Below the pieces are notes generated by a model. The model did no database searches, was not told the origin of the DNA, and saw only the letters and a program-made list of their open reading frames with translations. Of a stretch of 64,000 nt of DNA, positions 26,335-35,353 are shown one piece after another; the stretch's first letter is position 1; each line of letters begins with the position of its first letter. The position numbers and the translations under genes were made by a program. Source of the stretch: an uncultured Opitutia bacterium (GTDB lineage Bacteria; Verrucomicrobiota; Verrucomicrobiia; Opitutales; Opitutaceae); NCBI GenBank assembly GCA_903872425.1, contig CAIQKQ010000109.1, positions 1 through 64,000 of the forward strand, read 5' to 3'.

Positions 26335-27330
26335 GTGGCTTCCCTCCCCGACAACTCTGCCCCCCCCGCCATCGAGGTTCGCGACCTCGTGAAGACCTAT
26401 GGCGGCGTCACGGCCGTTAGTCGTGTGAGCTTCACCGTGGCGCGCGGCGAGATCGTCGGCTTCCTTGGGCCGAACGGTGCGGGCAAGAGCACGACGATGC
26501 GCATCCTCACCGGCTGCATGCCGGCAACGGCTGGGCATGTCACAGTCTGCGGCCATTCGGTCGCTACGCAGACAGACGAAGTGAAACGACTGATCGGCTA
26601 CATGCCGGAGAATAACCCCTTACCAGAGGACATGCGCGTTTCCGAATATCTTCACTTCCGTGGTCGATTGAAGGAAATTTCCCGCAAAAAACTCGGTCCA
26701 CGTCTCGACGAGGCACTGGAAATGTGTGATCTTAAAAAAGTCCGCCACCGCATCATCGGTACACTGTCGAAAGGTTACCGGCAGCGCGTCGGCATCGCCG
26801 AGTGTATACTCGCCGAACCGCCGGTCATCATTATGGACGAGCCGACCATTGGCCTCGACCCGCGCCAAATCCTCGTCGTACGCGACCTCATCGACAGCCT
26901 GCGCGGCCGCATGTCCGTCATCATCTCTTCACATATTCTGCCAGAGATCGAAATGACATGTGACCGCGTCGTTATCATCAATCAAGGGCGCGTCGTCGCG
27001 CACGGCACGCCGGCACAGCTTCGCCGTGATTTGCTCGGTGGCGCACGTTACGAGTTAGAGCTGGCCGGCCCGGAGCAAGGGCTACCCGCGCTGCTGGCCC
27101 GCGTCGAGCCGACGCTGAAAATCGTCGTCACCACGCCGGCCGCCGACGGTTTTCGACGCCATACCCTCACCAGCACCAATGCGGCCGAGCTCGGCGAGCC
27201 ACTGCTCCGCGCCATTGCGGCCGACGGCCGTCTACGCGTACGCTCGCTCGCCCGCGCGCATCCCACGCTTGAGGAAGTTTTCCTCGCCGCCACTGGCCAG
27301 AACTGGGATGCCGAGCGGAAAAGTGCCTGA
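26335..27330 (+). CDS. ABC transporter ATP-binding protein, GldA-like
   Basis: The 331-residue ATPase has Walker A GPNGAGKST, signature LSKGYRQRVGIAE, Walker B VIIMDEPTIGLDP and the switch histidine in SSHILPE. A C-terminal extension after residue 235 is typical of GldA/NatA-like subunits. With the following permease and GldG-like protein it forms an ABC-2 exporter of the gliding-motility type (GldA-GldF-GldG). Gliding itself is not implied, as these genes are widespread in non-gliding Verrucomicrobia. The start is a GTG at 26335. The gap to the permease is 19 bases. Confidence 0.93.
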   Translation: MASLPDNSAPPAIEVRDLVKTYGGVTAVSRVSFTVARGEIVGFLGPNGAGKSTTMRILTGCMPATAGHVTVCGHSVATQTDEVKRLIGYMPENNPLPEDMRVSEYLHFRGRLKEISRKKLGPRLDEALEMCDLKKVRHRIIGTLSKGYRQRVGIAECILAEPPVIIMDEPTIGLDPRQILVVRDLIDSLRGRMSVIISSHILPEIEMTCDRVVIINQGRVVAHGTPAQLRRDLLGGARYELELAGPEQGLPALLARVEPTLKIVVTTPAADGFRRHTLTSTNAAELGEPLLRAIAADGRLRVRSLARAHPTLEEVFLAATGQNWDAERKSA

Positions 27331-27349
27331 GCCACCCCACCCATTACTT

Positions 27350-28114
27350 GTGAAACACTTCCTTACCATTCTCGGTCACGAGATCCGCATGCTGCTGGTG
27401 AATGCAAGTACCTACGTCGCGGCCGTGCTATTTCTGGCACTAATGGGTCTCGTTTTCACCACCCTACTGGAAAGCTACTCAACCACCGCGCAGGAGGCAT
27501 CGCCAGCCGCCGTGTTTTTCCAGCTTTTCTGGCTGCCGGTTTTTTTTATGGTGCCGCTACTCACCATGCGCAGCTTCGCTGAGGAACGGCGACTGGGTAC
27601 GCTCGAGACGCTGTTCGCCGCGCCTGTCAGCACGACCGAGGTCGTGCTCGGAAAATTCGGAGCAGCCTACTTGCTCTACCTGTTGCTTTGGGGACTGACC
27701 GGTGGGTTTTTCTGGATTTTGAGGCACTACGCCAACGATCCGCGCCTCATCGACTCCGGCCCACTCATTGGCGGCTTCACCTTTATCGCGGTGTCAGGCC
27801 TGCTGTTTGTCGCGCTCGGCGTGTGGATGAGCTCGCTTACTCGCAATCAGGGCGTCGCCGCGCTGCTCGCGTTTGTGCTCATCGTCCTCGTGGTTTGGGG
27901 GCCGGCCCTGGCGCTGGACAATTTTCCCGTGTTGCGACTCGAGACGATGCGGCCCCTGCGCGAGGCGCTGGAGTACGCCAAGGTGTTCCGCCATCTGGAC
28001 GACTTCACGCGTGGCGTGGCCGACGTGCGCGCCGTGTTGTTTCATGTGAGTGGTGCGACCCTAGCACTGGTGTTCTGCGTCTTCAGCCTTGAGGCCAAGC
28101 GTCTTCATACCTGA
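27350..28114 (+). CDS. ABC-2 transporter permease, GldF-like
   Basis: Using the GTG at 27350 (MKHFLTILGHEIRMLL...) the protein is 254 residues with six membrane helices, the size and layout of GldF/NosY-type permeases. The ORF-track start at 27179 overlaps the ATPase gene and is not needed. The conserved cytoplasmic stretch RSFAEERRLGTLETLFAAPVSTTEVVLGKF matches the coupling-helix region of this family. It is expected to form the membrane channel for the upstream ATPase. It lies 3 bases from the gldG-like start. Confidence 0.92.
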   Translation: MKHFLTILGHEIRMLLVNASTYVAAVLFLALMGLVFTTLLESYSTTAQEASPAAVFFQLFWLPVFFMVPLLTMRSFAEERRLGTLETLFAAPVSTTEVVLGKFGAAYLLYLLLWGLTGGFFWILRHYANDPRLIDSGPLIGGFTFIAVSGLLFVALGVWMSSLTRNQGVAALLAFVLIVLVVWGPALALDNFPVLRLETMRPLREALEYAKVFRHLDDFTRGVADVRAVLFHVSGATLALVFCVFSLEAKRLHT

Positions 28115-28117
28115 GCC

Positions 28118-29593
28118 ATGAGCGCCGAACCCACCTTTCGCTCCGTCCGCCGCAGCCGCACGCTGCACTTTTTCGCGCAAGCCGTGCTCTTGCTGGCACT
28201 TTTCGCCGGTCTTAACTGGCTTGCTGGCCAGTCCGGCTGGAGATTCGACCTCACTGCGCGCCATCGCCATGCGCTCTCGGCCGAGACGCTAGCCTACCTG
28301 AAAAATCTTTCCGCCGCCGTCACTATCACCAACACCTTCGACAACGACACTGACGATGACACGCGCCGTGATGTCGCTGAGTTGCTCACCGAGTACGACC
28401 ACGCCGCCGAACACAACCCGACCTCACGCCGCATCAAAATTGAAACGCTTAACGTCGTCCAGAACGCCCGCGAAGCCCGCGACCGCGGACTTGAAGGACA
28501 AAGCAACGTTTTGCTCGTACAGCGCGACGACCGGCGGCACTTCGTCGATCCGAGCGAACTTTACCGAATCGAGAAAGGTGAGAAAACAGCCTTCTTGGGC
28601 GAGCAAGCGCTCACGGCCGCTATACTTGACGTCACTAATGCCGAGAAAAAAATCATCTATTTTCTTACCGGCCACGGCGAAATGCCGGTTGTCGGACCCG
28701 AAGGCTCCGATTTGGAACGGGGGCTTGGCAGCTTTGGCCGAGAACTGGCTGGCCGCAATTTCGGCCTCCAGCCGCTTGATCTCGCGCAAACCGGCAACGT
28801 CCCCGCCGATGCCGCCGCACTGGTCATTGCCGGGCCACTGGGACGTATCCATCCCGATGAAGTGGTATTGCTCCGGAGTTACTTGTCCAAACGCGCCGGC
28901 CGGGTGCTCGCATTGCTTCCGCCAAAAGTAGAGCATGGCCTCGACGAGCTGCTCGATGACTGGGGCATTCTCACTGACAATGTACTTATCACCGATCCTA
29001 GCGCATCTGGCCAGAGCGACACCGGCGACCTCATTCTCACCGCCAACGCGCGCGGCGACCATCCTATCATCCGCCAGCTCGCCAGTAACCCGATGCAGTT
29101 GCGCTTCGGCGCAGCCCGTCCGGCACGTGAGGACCTAGGTCGCCGCGACGGTCTTGAGGTCTATCAGCTGATCGGTACGTCCGCCACAGCATGGGGCGAG
29201 CGTGATTTGACCAGCCCCGGTCCGCCCGTTTACACCCCTGGCACTGATTTGCGCGGCCCGATCGCCGTCGGCACCGCATCACAAAATGTGCAGACCGGCG
29301 GCCGCTCGCCCGTACCCTCCGGGCGGCTCGTGGTGTTTGGCAGCGCCGACTGGGCTGCCAATGGGCGCATCCAGACGCTCGGTAACCTCACGCTGCTTCT
29401 CGCCGCGGTAAACTGGCTCACTGATCGCGACCCTAGCCTGTCGCTCGGCGATGTACCCCCACGTCCGATCGAACGCATCCAACTCACGCTCTCGCGGCAG
29501 CAACTCGGCCGGTTGCGCATCGCACTAATCTTTGCTCTACCCGGTGCGACCGCACTGCTCGGCCTCCTGGTTTTTTGGTCTCGCCGCCGCTGA
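28118..29593 (+). CDS. GldG-family ABC auxiliary protein
   Basis: The 491-residue protein has a membrane helix near the N-terminus (AVLLLALFAGLNWLAG), then FDLTARHRHALSAETLAYLKNL, the entry motif of the GldG/ABC_transp_aux family. A large extracytoplasmic domain follows, with IIYFLTGHGE and a Rossmann-like region. A C-terminal helix ALIFALPGATALLGLLVFW is followed by RRR. The topology of one helix at each end, with the bulk outside, is that of GldG. It works with the preceding ATPase and permease; the substrate is unknown. The ATG at 28118 is preceded by GAGCC. Confidence 0.92.
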   Translation: MSAEPTFRSVRRSRTLHFFAQAVLLLALFAGLNWLAGQSGWRFDLTARHRHALSAETLAYLKNLSAAVTITNTFDNDTDDDTRRDVAELLTEYDHAAEHNPTSRRIKIETLNVVQNAREARDRGLEGQSNVLLVQRDDRRHFVDPSELYRIEKGEKTAFLGEQALTAAILDVTNAEKKIIYFLTGHGEMPVVGPEGSDLERGLGSFGRELAGRNFGLQPLDLAQTGNVPADAAALVIAGPLGRIHPDEVVLLRSYLSKRAGRVLALLPPKVEHGLDELLDDWGILTDNVLITDPSASGQSDTGDLILTANARGDHPIIRQLASNPMQLRFGAARPAREDLGRRDGLEVYQLIGTSATAWGERDLTSPGPPVYTPGTDLRGPIAVGTASQNVQTGGRSPVPSGRLVVFGSADWAANGRIQTLGNLTLLLAAVNWLTDRDPSLSLGDVPPRPIERIQLTLSRQQLGRLRIALIFALPGATALLGLLVFWSRRR

Positions 29594-29617
29594 CCATCCT
29601 CGCCGCCGTCTCCACCC

Positions 29618-31582
29618 ATGCGAACCAAAATCACTCTTGTCCTCCTCCTGCTCAACGTCGCGTTGTTCTCTTGGATCGTCCACACGCGGCATCGCTGGCA
29701 GCTTGAGACCGAGGCCGCTGACCGCGCCCGCCGGCCGTTCCGCGAACTGACGGTCAACCTACAGGCCATCGAAATCAACGGCACCGACAAAGTCCGGCTT
29801 GAACGAGCCAGCGGAAAACCGTGGAACATACTCAGCCCCGTTGATTGGCCGGCCAACCCCGCCGCAGTTGATGCCTTTATCGCCGAACTGCAAAACTTGG
29901 AAAGCAAAGCCGTGCTTGATCCCGCCATCACCGGGCAAACTTTCGCCGATTACGACTTAGAAAAGCCCGCCTACACCCTCGTACTTACGTCCGCCCCGGC
30001 CAGCCCCCACGACCCCGCGCCCTCCCCGGCCACCTTCCGGCTCAGCAATGTTGGTAAAGGCGGCAAGCTCTACCTCCTAGCGGCCGACGGCAAACACGTC
30101 CATGTGCTCGACGGTGGCTGGCTACAGCGTCAGCAAAGCTTTCTCAATGGGAAAGCACTCACCTCCAAATCCATTTTCACCATCCGGCCAGCGGAGGTTG
30201 TCGGTCTCAGTGTCCAAAGCCTTGCTACCAATGAGGCCCGTCCTGTGCACCTAAGCCAGTCTGATGGCCGCTGGCTGCTCACGTCACCCGTGGCCACCCG
30301 CGCTGCCAAAGCCGCGACCCAGGCCATGCTCGGCGGACTGACCCGGCTGGACACTCCCGGCTTTATCAAGCCGCCCCCCGCCAAAGTGCTCAGCGAGTTT
30401 CTTATCACCATTGAAGGCGACAAACGCTCGGAAACGCTCGTGCTCGGTCAGGCCGTCCCTGATCTGAAGGCGCGCGACCCGCGCGGTACACCCCGTTACG
30501 CCAAGATAGAAGGCCGCGACACCCATTTCATCATCGTCTTTCCCAACGCCCTTTTCGATACGCTAACCGCCGCGCAAGAAAAATTGCGGGACCCGCATGT
30601 GCTCGATTTCGATGCGACCACAGTCACCGGCATCACGCTCGTCGCGCCCAGCCAGCCTGAACCGCTCATGCTCCAGCGACTCGACTCCGCTGCCTCGGCT
30701 AAGGACGGGGCGACCGCTGACTGGCAGATCACGCGAGTCGGCGGTACGCTCCCAGCCGACCGCGAACGTGTCGTCAGCCTGCTCACCCGCCTCGCGGCCC
30801 TGAGCGCTACACGCTTTGAGAACGACTCACCCTCGCGCGAGGCCGCCGACCGCCTCGGCTTTACCCGGCCTGAACGCGAGATCACACTCACCTTCGCCCC
30901 TGGTGCGGTGCCCGCCAAACTCACGCTCGAAATCGGTCTCGACGAAAAGCACGCCGCCTTCGCCCGCGTCGCAGCAGGTGGGCCGCCATTCATTTATGCG
31001 CTCGGCGATGACGCGCTCGACGCGCTCTCGGTCTCCCCTCTTACCTACCGCGACCGGCTGGTTCGCACGTTGCCAGACAACGCTCAGATTACCGCGCTCA
31101 CCATCACGCCCACGAGTAACGGCCCACCACTTTATAGTCACACCCTCGCGGAAAAGGAAACCTGGGAGCAGGCCATCTCCGCTGAGACCGCCGCCCGGCG
31201 CGAGGCGTTGAAAAATCTTTTAATCGGCAAGGACGGCCCCGCACTCCTGCGTCGGGTCCGTGCGCGACAGGTGGATGGCTTCGCTTACGCGACATTCGTC
31301 GAACGCGTGCCGGTCAACGGTACGCTCCGCCCGTGGGCGTATCGGCTCATCGCGACAATCGCATTGCCTGGCGGGACAGCCGGCACGGCCAGCACGTTCA
31401 CACTATATCTCGCCGACCCCGCTGGCGCGACCCAGCTCGCCGGCTCGCCAGCGACCGAAGCCAACACCGTCTTCGCCCTTGAACCGACCTTAAAGGACGC
31501 ATTCGACGCGCTCCTCAACGGCGAGCACTCCGCCCCACCACCAGTCGCTGCACCTGCCTCCCCGTCAGTGAAGTCCCTCTAA
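29618..31582 (+). CDS. DUF4340 domain protein
   Basis: This 654-residue protein has an N-terminal membrane helix (TLVLLLLNVALFSWIVHTRH). Repeated DUF4340 units follow, recognisable by LQAIEINGTDKVRLERASGKPWNILSPVDWPANPAAVDAFIAEL near residues 48-90. A second similar block occurs around residues 340-430. DUF4340 genes commonly follow gldG-like genes in this kind of operon; the proteins are anchored and mostly periplasmic, and their role is unknown. It lies 24 bases after gldG and 39 bases before the AsmA-like gene. Confidence 0.88.
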   Translation: MRTKITLVLLLLNVALFSWIVHTRHRWQLETEAADRARRPFRELTVNLQAIEINGTDKVRLERASGKPWNILSPVDWPANPAAVDAFIAELQNLESKAVLDPAITGQTFADYDLEKPAYTLVLTSAPASPHDPAPSPATFRLSNVGKGGKLYLLAADGKHVHVLDGGWLQRQQSFLNGKALTSKSIFTIRPAEVVGLSVQSLATNEARPVHLSQSDGRWLLTSPVATRAAKAATQAMLGGLTRLDTPGFIKPPPAKVLSEFLITIEGDKRSETLVLGQAVPDLKARDPRGTPRYAKIEGRDTHFIIVFPNALFDTLTAAQEKLRDPHVLDFDATTVTGITLVAPSQPEPLMLQRLDSAASAKDGATADWQITRVGGTLPADRERVVSLLTRLAALSATRFENDSPSREAADRLGFTRPEREITLTFAPGAVPAKLTLEIGLDEKHAAFARVAAGGPPFIYALGDDALDALSVSPLTYRDRLVRTLPDNAQITALTITPTSNGPPLYSHTLAEKETWEQAISAETAARREALKNLLIGKDGPALLRRVRARQVDGFAYATFVERVPVNGTLRPWAYRLIATIALPGGTAGTASTFTLYLADPAGATQLAGSPATEANTVFALEPTLKDAFDALLNGEHSAPPPVAAPASPSVKSL

Positions 31583-31621
31583 ATCAGCGCCGCCACTCTA
31601 CACTTCCGCCTGATAGCTCCA

Positions 31622-34477
31622 GTGTTTCTCATGCAATTTTTCAGCCGCTTCTGGCACGCCCTCGTCTGCGCCGCCTGTGCCGGAGGCCGCGTGGCATTGC
31701 TGCTAGTCTGGCTGCTCCTCCTCGCCACGCTCGCACTCCAACTCCATCTTGCCACACTTGAACAACTGGAACTGCCCGACTTCCTAAAGCACGAACTGCA
31801 GGACCGACTTGCCACCATCGGTTTGCGCGTGGATTTCGCCCACGCCCGCTTCGACACCTCAGGTAACGTCATATTGGAAGACGTGAACCTCGGCGCGCAA
31901 AATCTTCCCGGCACTCTGCTCACCGCTGACCACGTCTCAACGAAGCTCGCGCTGTGGCGTTTGCTCGTCGGCGCGTATGAATTGTCCGAACTGCGCGTGA
32001 CGCATGCGGCATTATTCGCACCTATTAGAAGTGATGGTGAGGCTTTCACGGTCGCAACCGCCAAGCCCCCCAGCTTCAAATCCGAAGCTATCGCCACCGA
32101 TCTTGATTTCCGACTGCGGCTTTCCGGCCGCGATTTGGTTTTACCACAACTCACTGCCCAAATCGGCGCAATCTATGTGAATATTCACGGCGCACTGCGC
32201 CTGCCGCGTCCGACGAGTGCAGCACCCGAACTCAGCACAGCACTGGCCAGCTACCTCAACGCCGCCCGACAACTTTGGTCCGTTCGCAACGGCGCATCGT
32301 TTGTTACCCCGCGCATTGAAATCCACCTCACGCCGGACGATGACAAAATTGCCGTGGCCGACATTGTTGTTAACGCCGGGGGCTGGCCGGACGCGCTTCA
32401 AGTTTCAGCGGAGAACAAGATCTTGGCCGAGCAACTCCACGTCGGCCCACTGCGGCTGACGGCGATTGTGCCGTTGCTCGCACCTGAATCCGATACGGTG
32501 GAAATCTCGGGCTCCGTCGAAAACGTGGCCTTACCAAAAACAGACTTCGCCGCGGATGGCACCGTGAGTTTTACTGTACGCGGCGACTTGCGGCGGCCAT
32601 TGGCAGGTTCCGCCTCCGGCATGTATCCGAGTTCGCTTCATCTCGCCCTCGCGCTGGGCGCCATTAGCGCAAATAAGTCTGGCATTGTCACGGGACCAGT
32701 CATTGCCACGGCCTACTTCGACTCTCGGTCGGCTGGAACAATTACCGTGGACGCCACTATTCCCCTGGCCGACGTGCCGTGGGACGTGAGCGGCGTAGTT
32801 GATCCCGCGCATGAGTCCGGCCGTCTGGTTGTTGCCGGCAACATCAACAACGACGTGCTCGCACTCGTTAGTATGGCCGCTGGCCGTGACCTCGGGCAGT
32901 GGGCGAAACTCGACTCGCCACTGGCGTTGCGTGCAAACATCACGCTAGACACCGGTTGGAAACTCGCCCGAGCAGCGGGCTGGTTCACCGCCGGCCGGGC
33001 GGTGGCCGACGGCGTGGCACTGGAGTCGGCGGAGGCCACGTTCACCTACGCCGACGGCCAGCTCGTCGCGCCGGAGGCGATGCTCCGCACGCACGACAGC
33101 ATGGCGCGCGGCAGCTACGAGATGGACACGACCACGCTCGACTACCGCTTCCTTCTCGCCGGCAAGCTCCGTCCGGCGGACATTGACGAATGGCTCGACG
33201 AGACATGGCCACGTTTTTGGAAAAATTTCCATTTTGCCGGCGCGCCGCCCGAAGCGAGCTTGGATTTGAGCGGCCGCTGGGGCTCGCCACAGCTCACGAC
33301 CATCCTCGTAGCAGCCGAGGTGACCGACGTGGCTGTGCGCGACGTGCGGCTCGACCACGTGCGCGCACGCGTGTTTCTCGGTGAAAATTGGGACGACGTG
33401 CGCGAGTTTTCTGTCACGCGCGGCACGCAGAGCGCGCAGGGGAAATTTGCCATCACCGAAGAGGCGGTCGGCGACCGCTGGCGGCGACTAGAGTTTGCCG
33501 TGACCAGCGAACTCGACCTTGATGCGGCTGCCAAACTCATCGGCCCTGACGCGGAGAAATTTGTGCAATCCTACCGCTTCGCCGCGCCGCCGCATTTAGT
33601 CGTGAACGGTACGCTCGATGGCCAGACTGAGACGGACGACTGGACGCATCAAAGGGTTGACCTCAGCGTGGAATCGGCCGGCGATTTTACCTACGAAGGA
33701 TTTCCGGTGCGTGATTTCCTCACCCGCGCCAAAATCCAGGACGAGGTGATCGAGCTGTCGGGCCTGACAACGCGCGCCGGTGGCGGGTCAGTCGCTGGCG
33801 CGGCGCGGGTTTGGACTGCGCCTGGCGGTGAGCGTCTGCTATCATTTGATGGGAAGCTTGCGGGGGCAAACCTGGGCGAAACCATCCGCCTCGTGGAAAA
33901 TTTTCTTGCGGCACGTCGTGGTGAGCCGGCGCCGTCAATGAGCAAATTTCAGCAGCAAGTAGCCGCCGGCAAACTTGAACTCGCACTCACCGCTGAGGGT
34001 GCGATGGGGCAGCCATTTAGCTATCATGGCAAAGGTACGGCCGCCATAACCGGCGCCGATCTCGCACAAATCAACCTTTTCGGCCTACTATCGAAACTGC
34101 TCGGCCGCACACTCCTCAATTTCTCCAGCCTTAATCTCGACAAGCTCCAGACTAGCTTCGCGCTGGACGGCGGCAAAGTAACTTTCCCTGATTTACTTCT
34201 CACCGGCGCAAGTGCTGAGTTGAAGGCCGCTGGCGATTATGCACTAGAAGCCGGCACGCTCGACTTCCGTGTGAACGTGAAACCATTCGGCAACGCACAT
34301 ACGCTGGTAGGCAAAACACTGGAAGTGTTCACTGCACCGCTCGCCGACGCGCTAGAGGTCAAACTGCAAGGCCCTCTGGAGACACCCGTATGGACTTTCA
34401 TCAATGGGCCGGTCAACGTGCTCCGCACCCTCATGGGCGAAAAGGAACCAGCTCCGACATCGGCCGAAAAAAAATAG
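31622..34477 (+). CDS. AsmA-like large envelope protein
   Basis: The protein of about 950 residues has one N-terminal membrane helix (VALLLVWLLLLATLALQLHL). A long beta-rich periplasmic body follows, including DRLATIGLRVDFAHARFDTSGNVILEDVNL, an opening typical of AsmA/TamB/YhdP-like proteins. The C-terminal AsmA-like region includes LLGRTLLNFSSLNLDKLQTSFALDGGKVTFPDLLLTG. Such proteins are thought to form bridges carrying phospholipid towards the outer membrane; that role is inferred from the family. Starts at a GTG (31622) or an ATG three codons later are both possible. It is the last gene of the Gld-like group. Confidence 0.82.
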   Translation: MFLMQFFSRFWHALVCAACAGGRVALLLVWLLLLATLALQLHLATLEQLELPDFLKHELQDRLATIGLRVDFAHARFDTSGNVILEDVNLGAQNLPGTLLTADHVSTKLALWRLLVGAYELSELRVTHAALFAPIRSDGEAFTVATAKPPSFKSEAIATDLDFRLRLSGRDLVLPQLTAQIGAIYVNIHGALRLPRPTSAAPELSTALASYLNAARQLWSVRNGASFVTPRIEIHLTPDDDKIAVADIVVNAGGWPDALQVSAENKILAEQLHVGPLRLTAIVPLLAPESDTVEISGSVENVALPKTDFAADGTVSFTVRGDLRRPLAGSASGMYPSSLHLALALGAISANKSGIVTGPVIATAYFDSRSAGTITVDATIPLADVPWDVSGVVDPAHESGRLVVAGNINNDVLALVSMAAGRDLGQWAKLDSPLALRANITLDTGWKLARAAGWFTAGRAVADGVALESAEATFTYADGQLVAPEAMLRTHDSMARGSYEMDTTTLDYRFLLAGKLRPADIDEWLDETWPRFWKNFHFAGAPPEASLDLSGRWGSPQLTTILVAAEVTDVAVRDVRLDHVRARVFLGENWDDVREFSVTRGTQSAQGKFAITEEAVGDRWRRLEFAVTSELDLDAAAKLIGPDAEKFVQSYRFAAPPHLVVNGTLDGQTETDDWTHQRVDLSVESAGDFTYEGFPVRDFLTRAKIQDEVIELSGLTTRAGGGSVAGAARVWTAPGGERLLSFDGKLAGANLGETIRLVENFLAARRGEPAPSMSKFQQQVAAGKLELALTAEGAMGQPFSYHGKGTAAITGADLAQINLFGLLSKLLGRTLLNFSSLNLDKLQTSFALDGGKVTFPDLLLTGASAELKAAGDYALEAGTLDFRVNVKPFGNAHTLVGKTLEVFTAPLADALEVKLQGPLETPVWTFINGPVNVLRTLMGEKEPAPTSAEKK

Positions 34478-34516
34478 CGTTGGTCGGAAAAGTCTGTTGC
34501 GCGCGGCCTCACGTCT

Positions 34517-34528
34517 ACCCTAGGGTAA
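34517..34528. other. 12-bp palindrome upstream of the membrane-REC gene
   Basis: TACCCTAGGGTA is a perfect palindrome located 10 bases before the ATG at 34538, in the 60-base gap after the AsmA-like gene. It could be an operator or a hairpin over the start; no regulator can be named. Confidence 0.35.
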
Positions 34529-34537
34529 ATCACCCAG

Positions 34538-35353
34538 ATGCCGTCCCTGCCTACTCTGCCGAAGAAACCTTGGCAATCACACGTCACGGTCGCGCTTGCG
34601 CTGGCCGTGCTCGTCCTTGGCAGTGCGTCATTGTTTGGCCTGCTCGACTGGCTGGATCTGATTTTTCCCAGCACGTTACACAACGCCGGCTGGTATCAGG
34701 TACTCGGGGGGTGCGTCGCTTTACTCGGGCTGGGCGTGCTGTTAGGTGAACTCACAAGCCGAACGAACTCCGCCGGGCCGGCGCTCGTGGTCATCGGGGT
34801 CGGTTTAGCCGAGCTGGCCGCCAATTTGACGGGCAACGACAGTGTGCTTGATGCGTGGTTTGTACAGCACACGTTCGGCGGTGGGGCTACGCTATCCGAG
34901 TCAATGCCACCGTACGCTATCTACGCGCTGCTACTCGCGGGGGCGCCGGTATTGTGGTTCGCTTTGCCTGTCAGTCGCGCCACGCGCTCACCGGCACTGG
35001 CACTCGCCGGTTCGCTGCTCGCCGCCGTCGGTTTTGCGACGTTCGCAGGCCACCTATTGAACGAGCTCGCGAGCCAAGGTCAAAACCAGCCGGCGGCCGG
35101 CAGTTGGGGACTGACAGCGAGCCTAATGGATATCCAGATGCCTGAGATGGACGGCTACGAGGCCACACGTGAAATCCGCCGTCGACAAAACTCCGTCCGC
35201 CCGCCGCGCATTGTTGCCCTCACCGCCAACGCACTCCAAAGTGATCGCGACCAAAGCACTGCCGTCGGCATGGACGGTTTCATCACCAAGCCCGTGAAAT
35301 TACAGGAAATCGCCGCCACTATCCGTCGTCTCTTTCCGCCGGTGGAAAAATAA
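34538..35353 (+). CDS. Membrane domain fused to a truncated receiver domain
   Basis: The 271-residue frame has about five hydrophobic helices in its first 175 residues (VALALAVLVLGSASLFGLL, YAIYALLLAGAPVLWFALPV, ALAGSLLAAVGFATFAGHLL). It then passes straight into the second half of a receiver domain: LMDIQMPEMDGYEATREIRR carries the phospho-acceptor Asp, ALTAN the switch Thr, and TKPV the conserved Lys. Strands 1 and 2 and the acidic pair that bind Mg are missing. It looks like a hybrid histidine kinase that lost its middle (kinase domains and the start of REC) by an in-frame deletion. Its last 35 bases overlap the convergent sulfatase-like gene. Confidence 0.7.
   Translation: MPSLPTLPKKPWQSHVTVALALAVLVLGSASLFGLLDWLDLIFPSTLHNAGWYQVLGGCVALLGLGVLLGELTSRTNSAGPALVVIGVGLAELAANLTGNDSVLDAWFVQHTFGGGATLSESMPPYAIYALLLAGAPVLWFALPVSRATRSPALALAGSLLAAVGFATFAGHLLNELASQGQNQPAAGSWGLTASLMDIQMPEMDGYEATREIRRRQNSVRPPRIVALTANALQSDRDQSTAVGMDGFITKPVKLQEIAATIRRLFPPVEK

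Noticed and set aside
28424-29062. 212-residue antisense ORF in the gldG-like gene
   Set aside because: It is fully covered by a well-supported gene on the plus strand and shows no motif.
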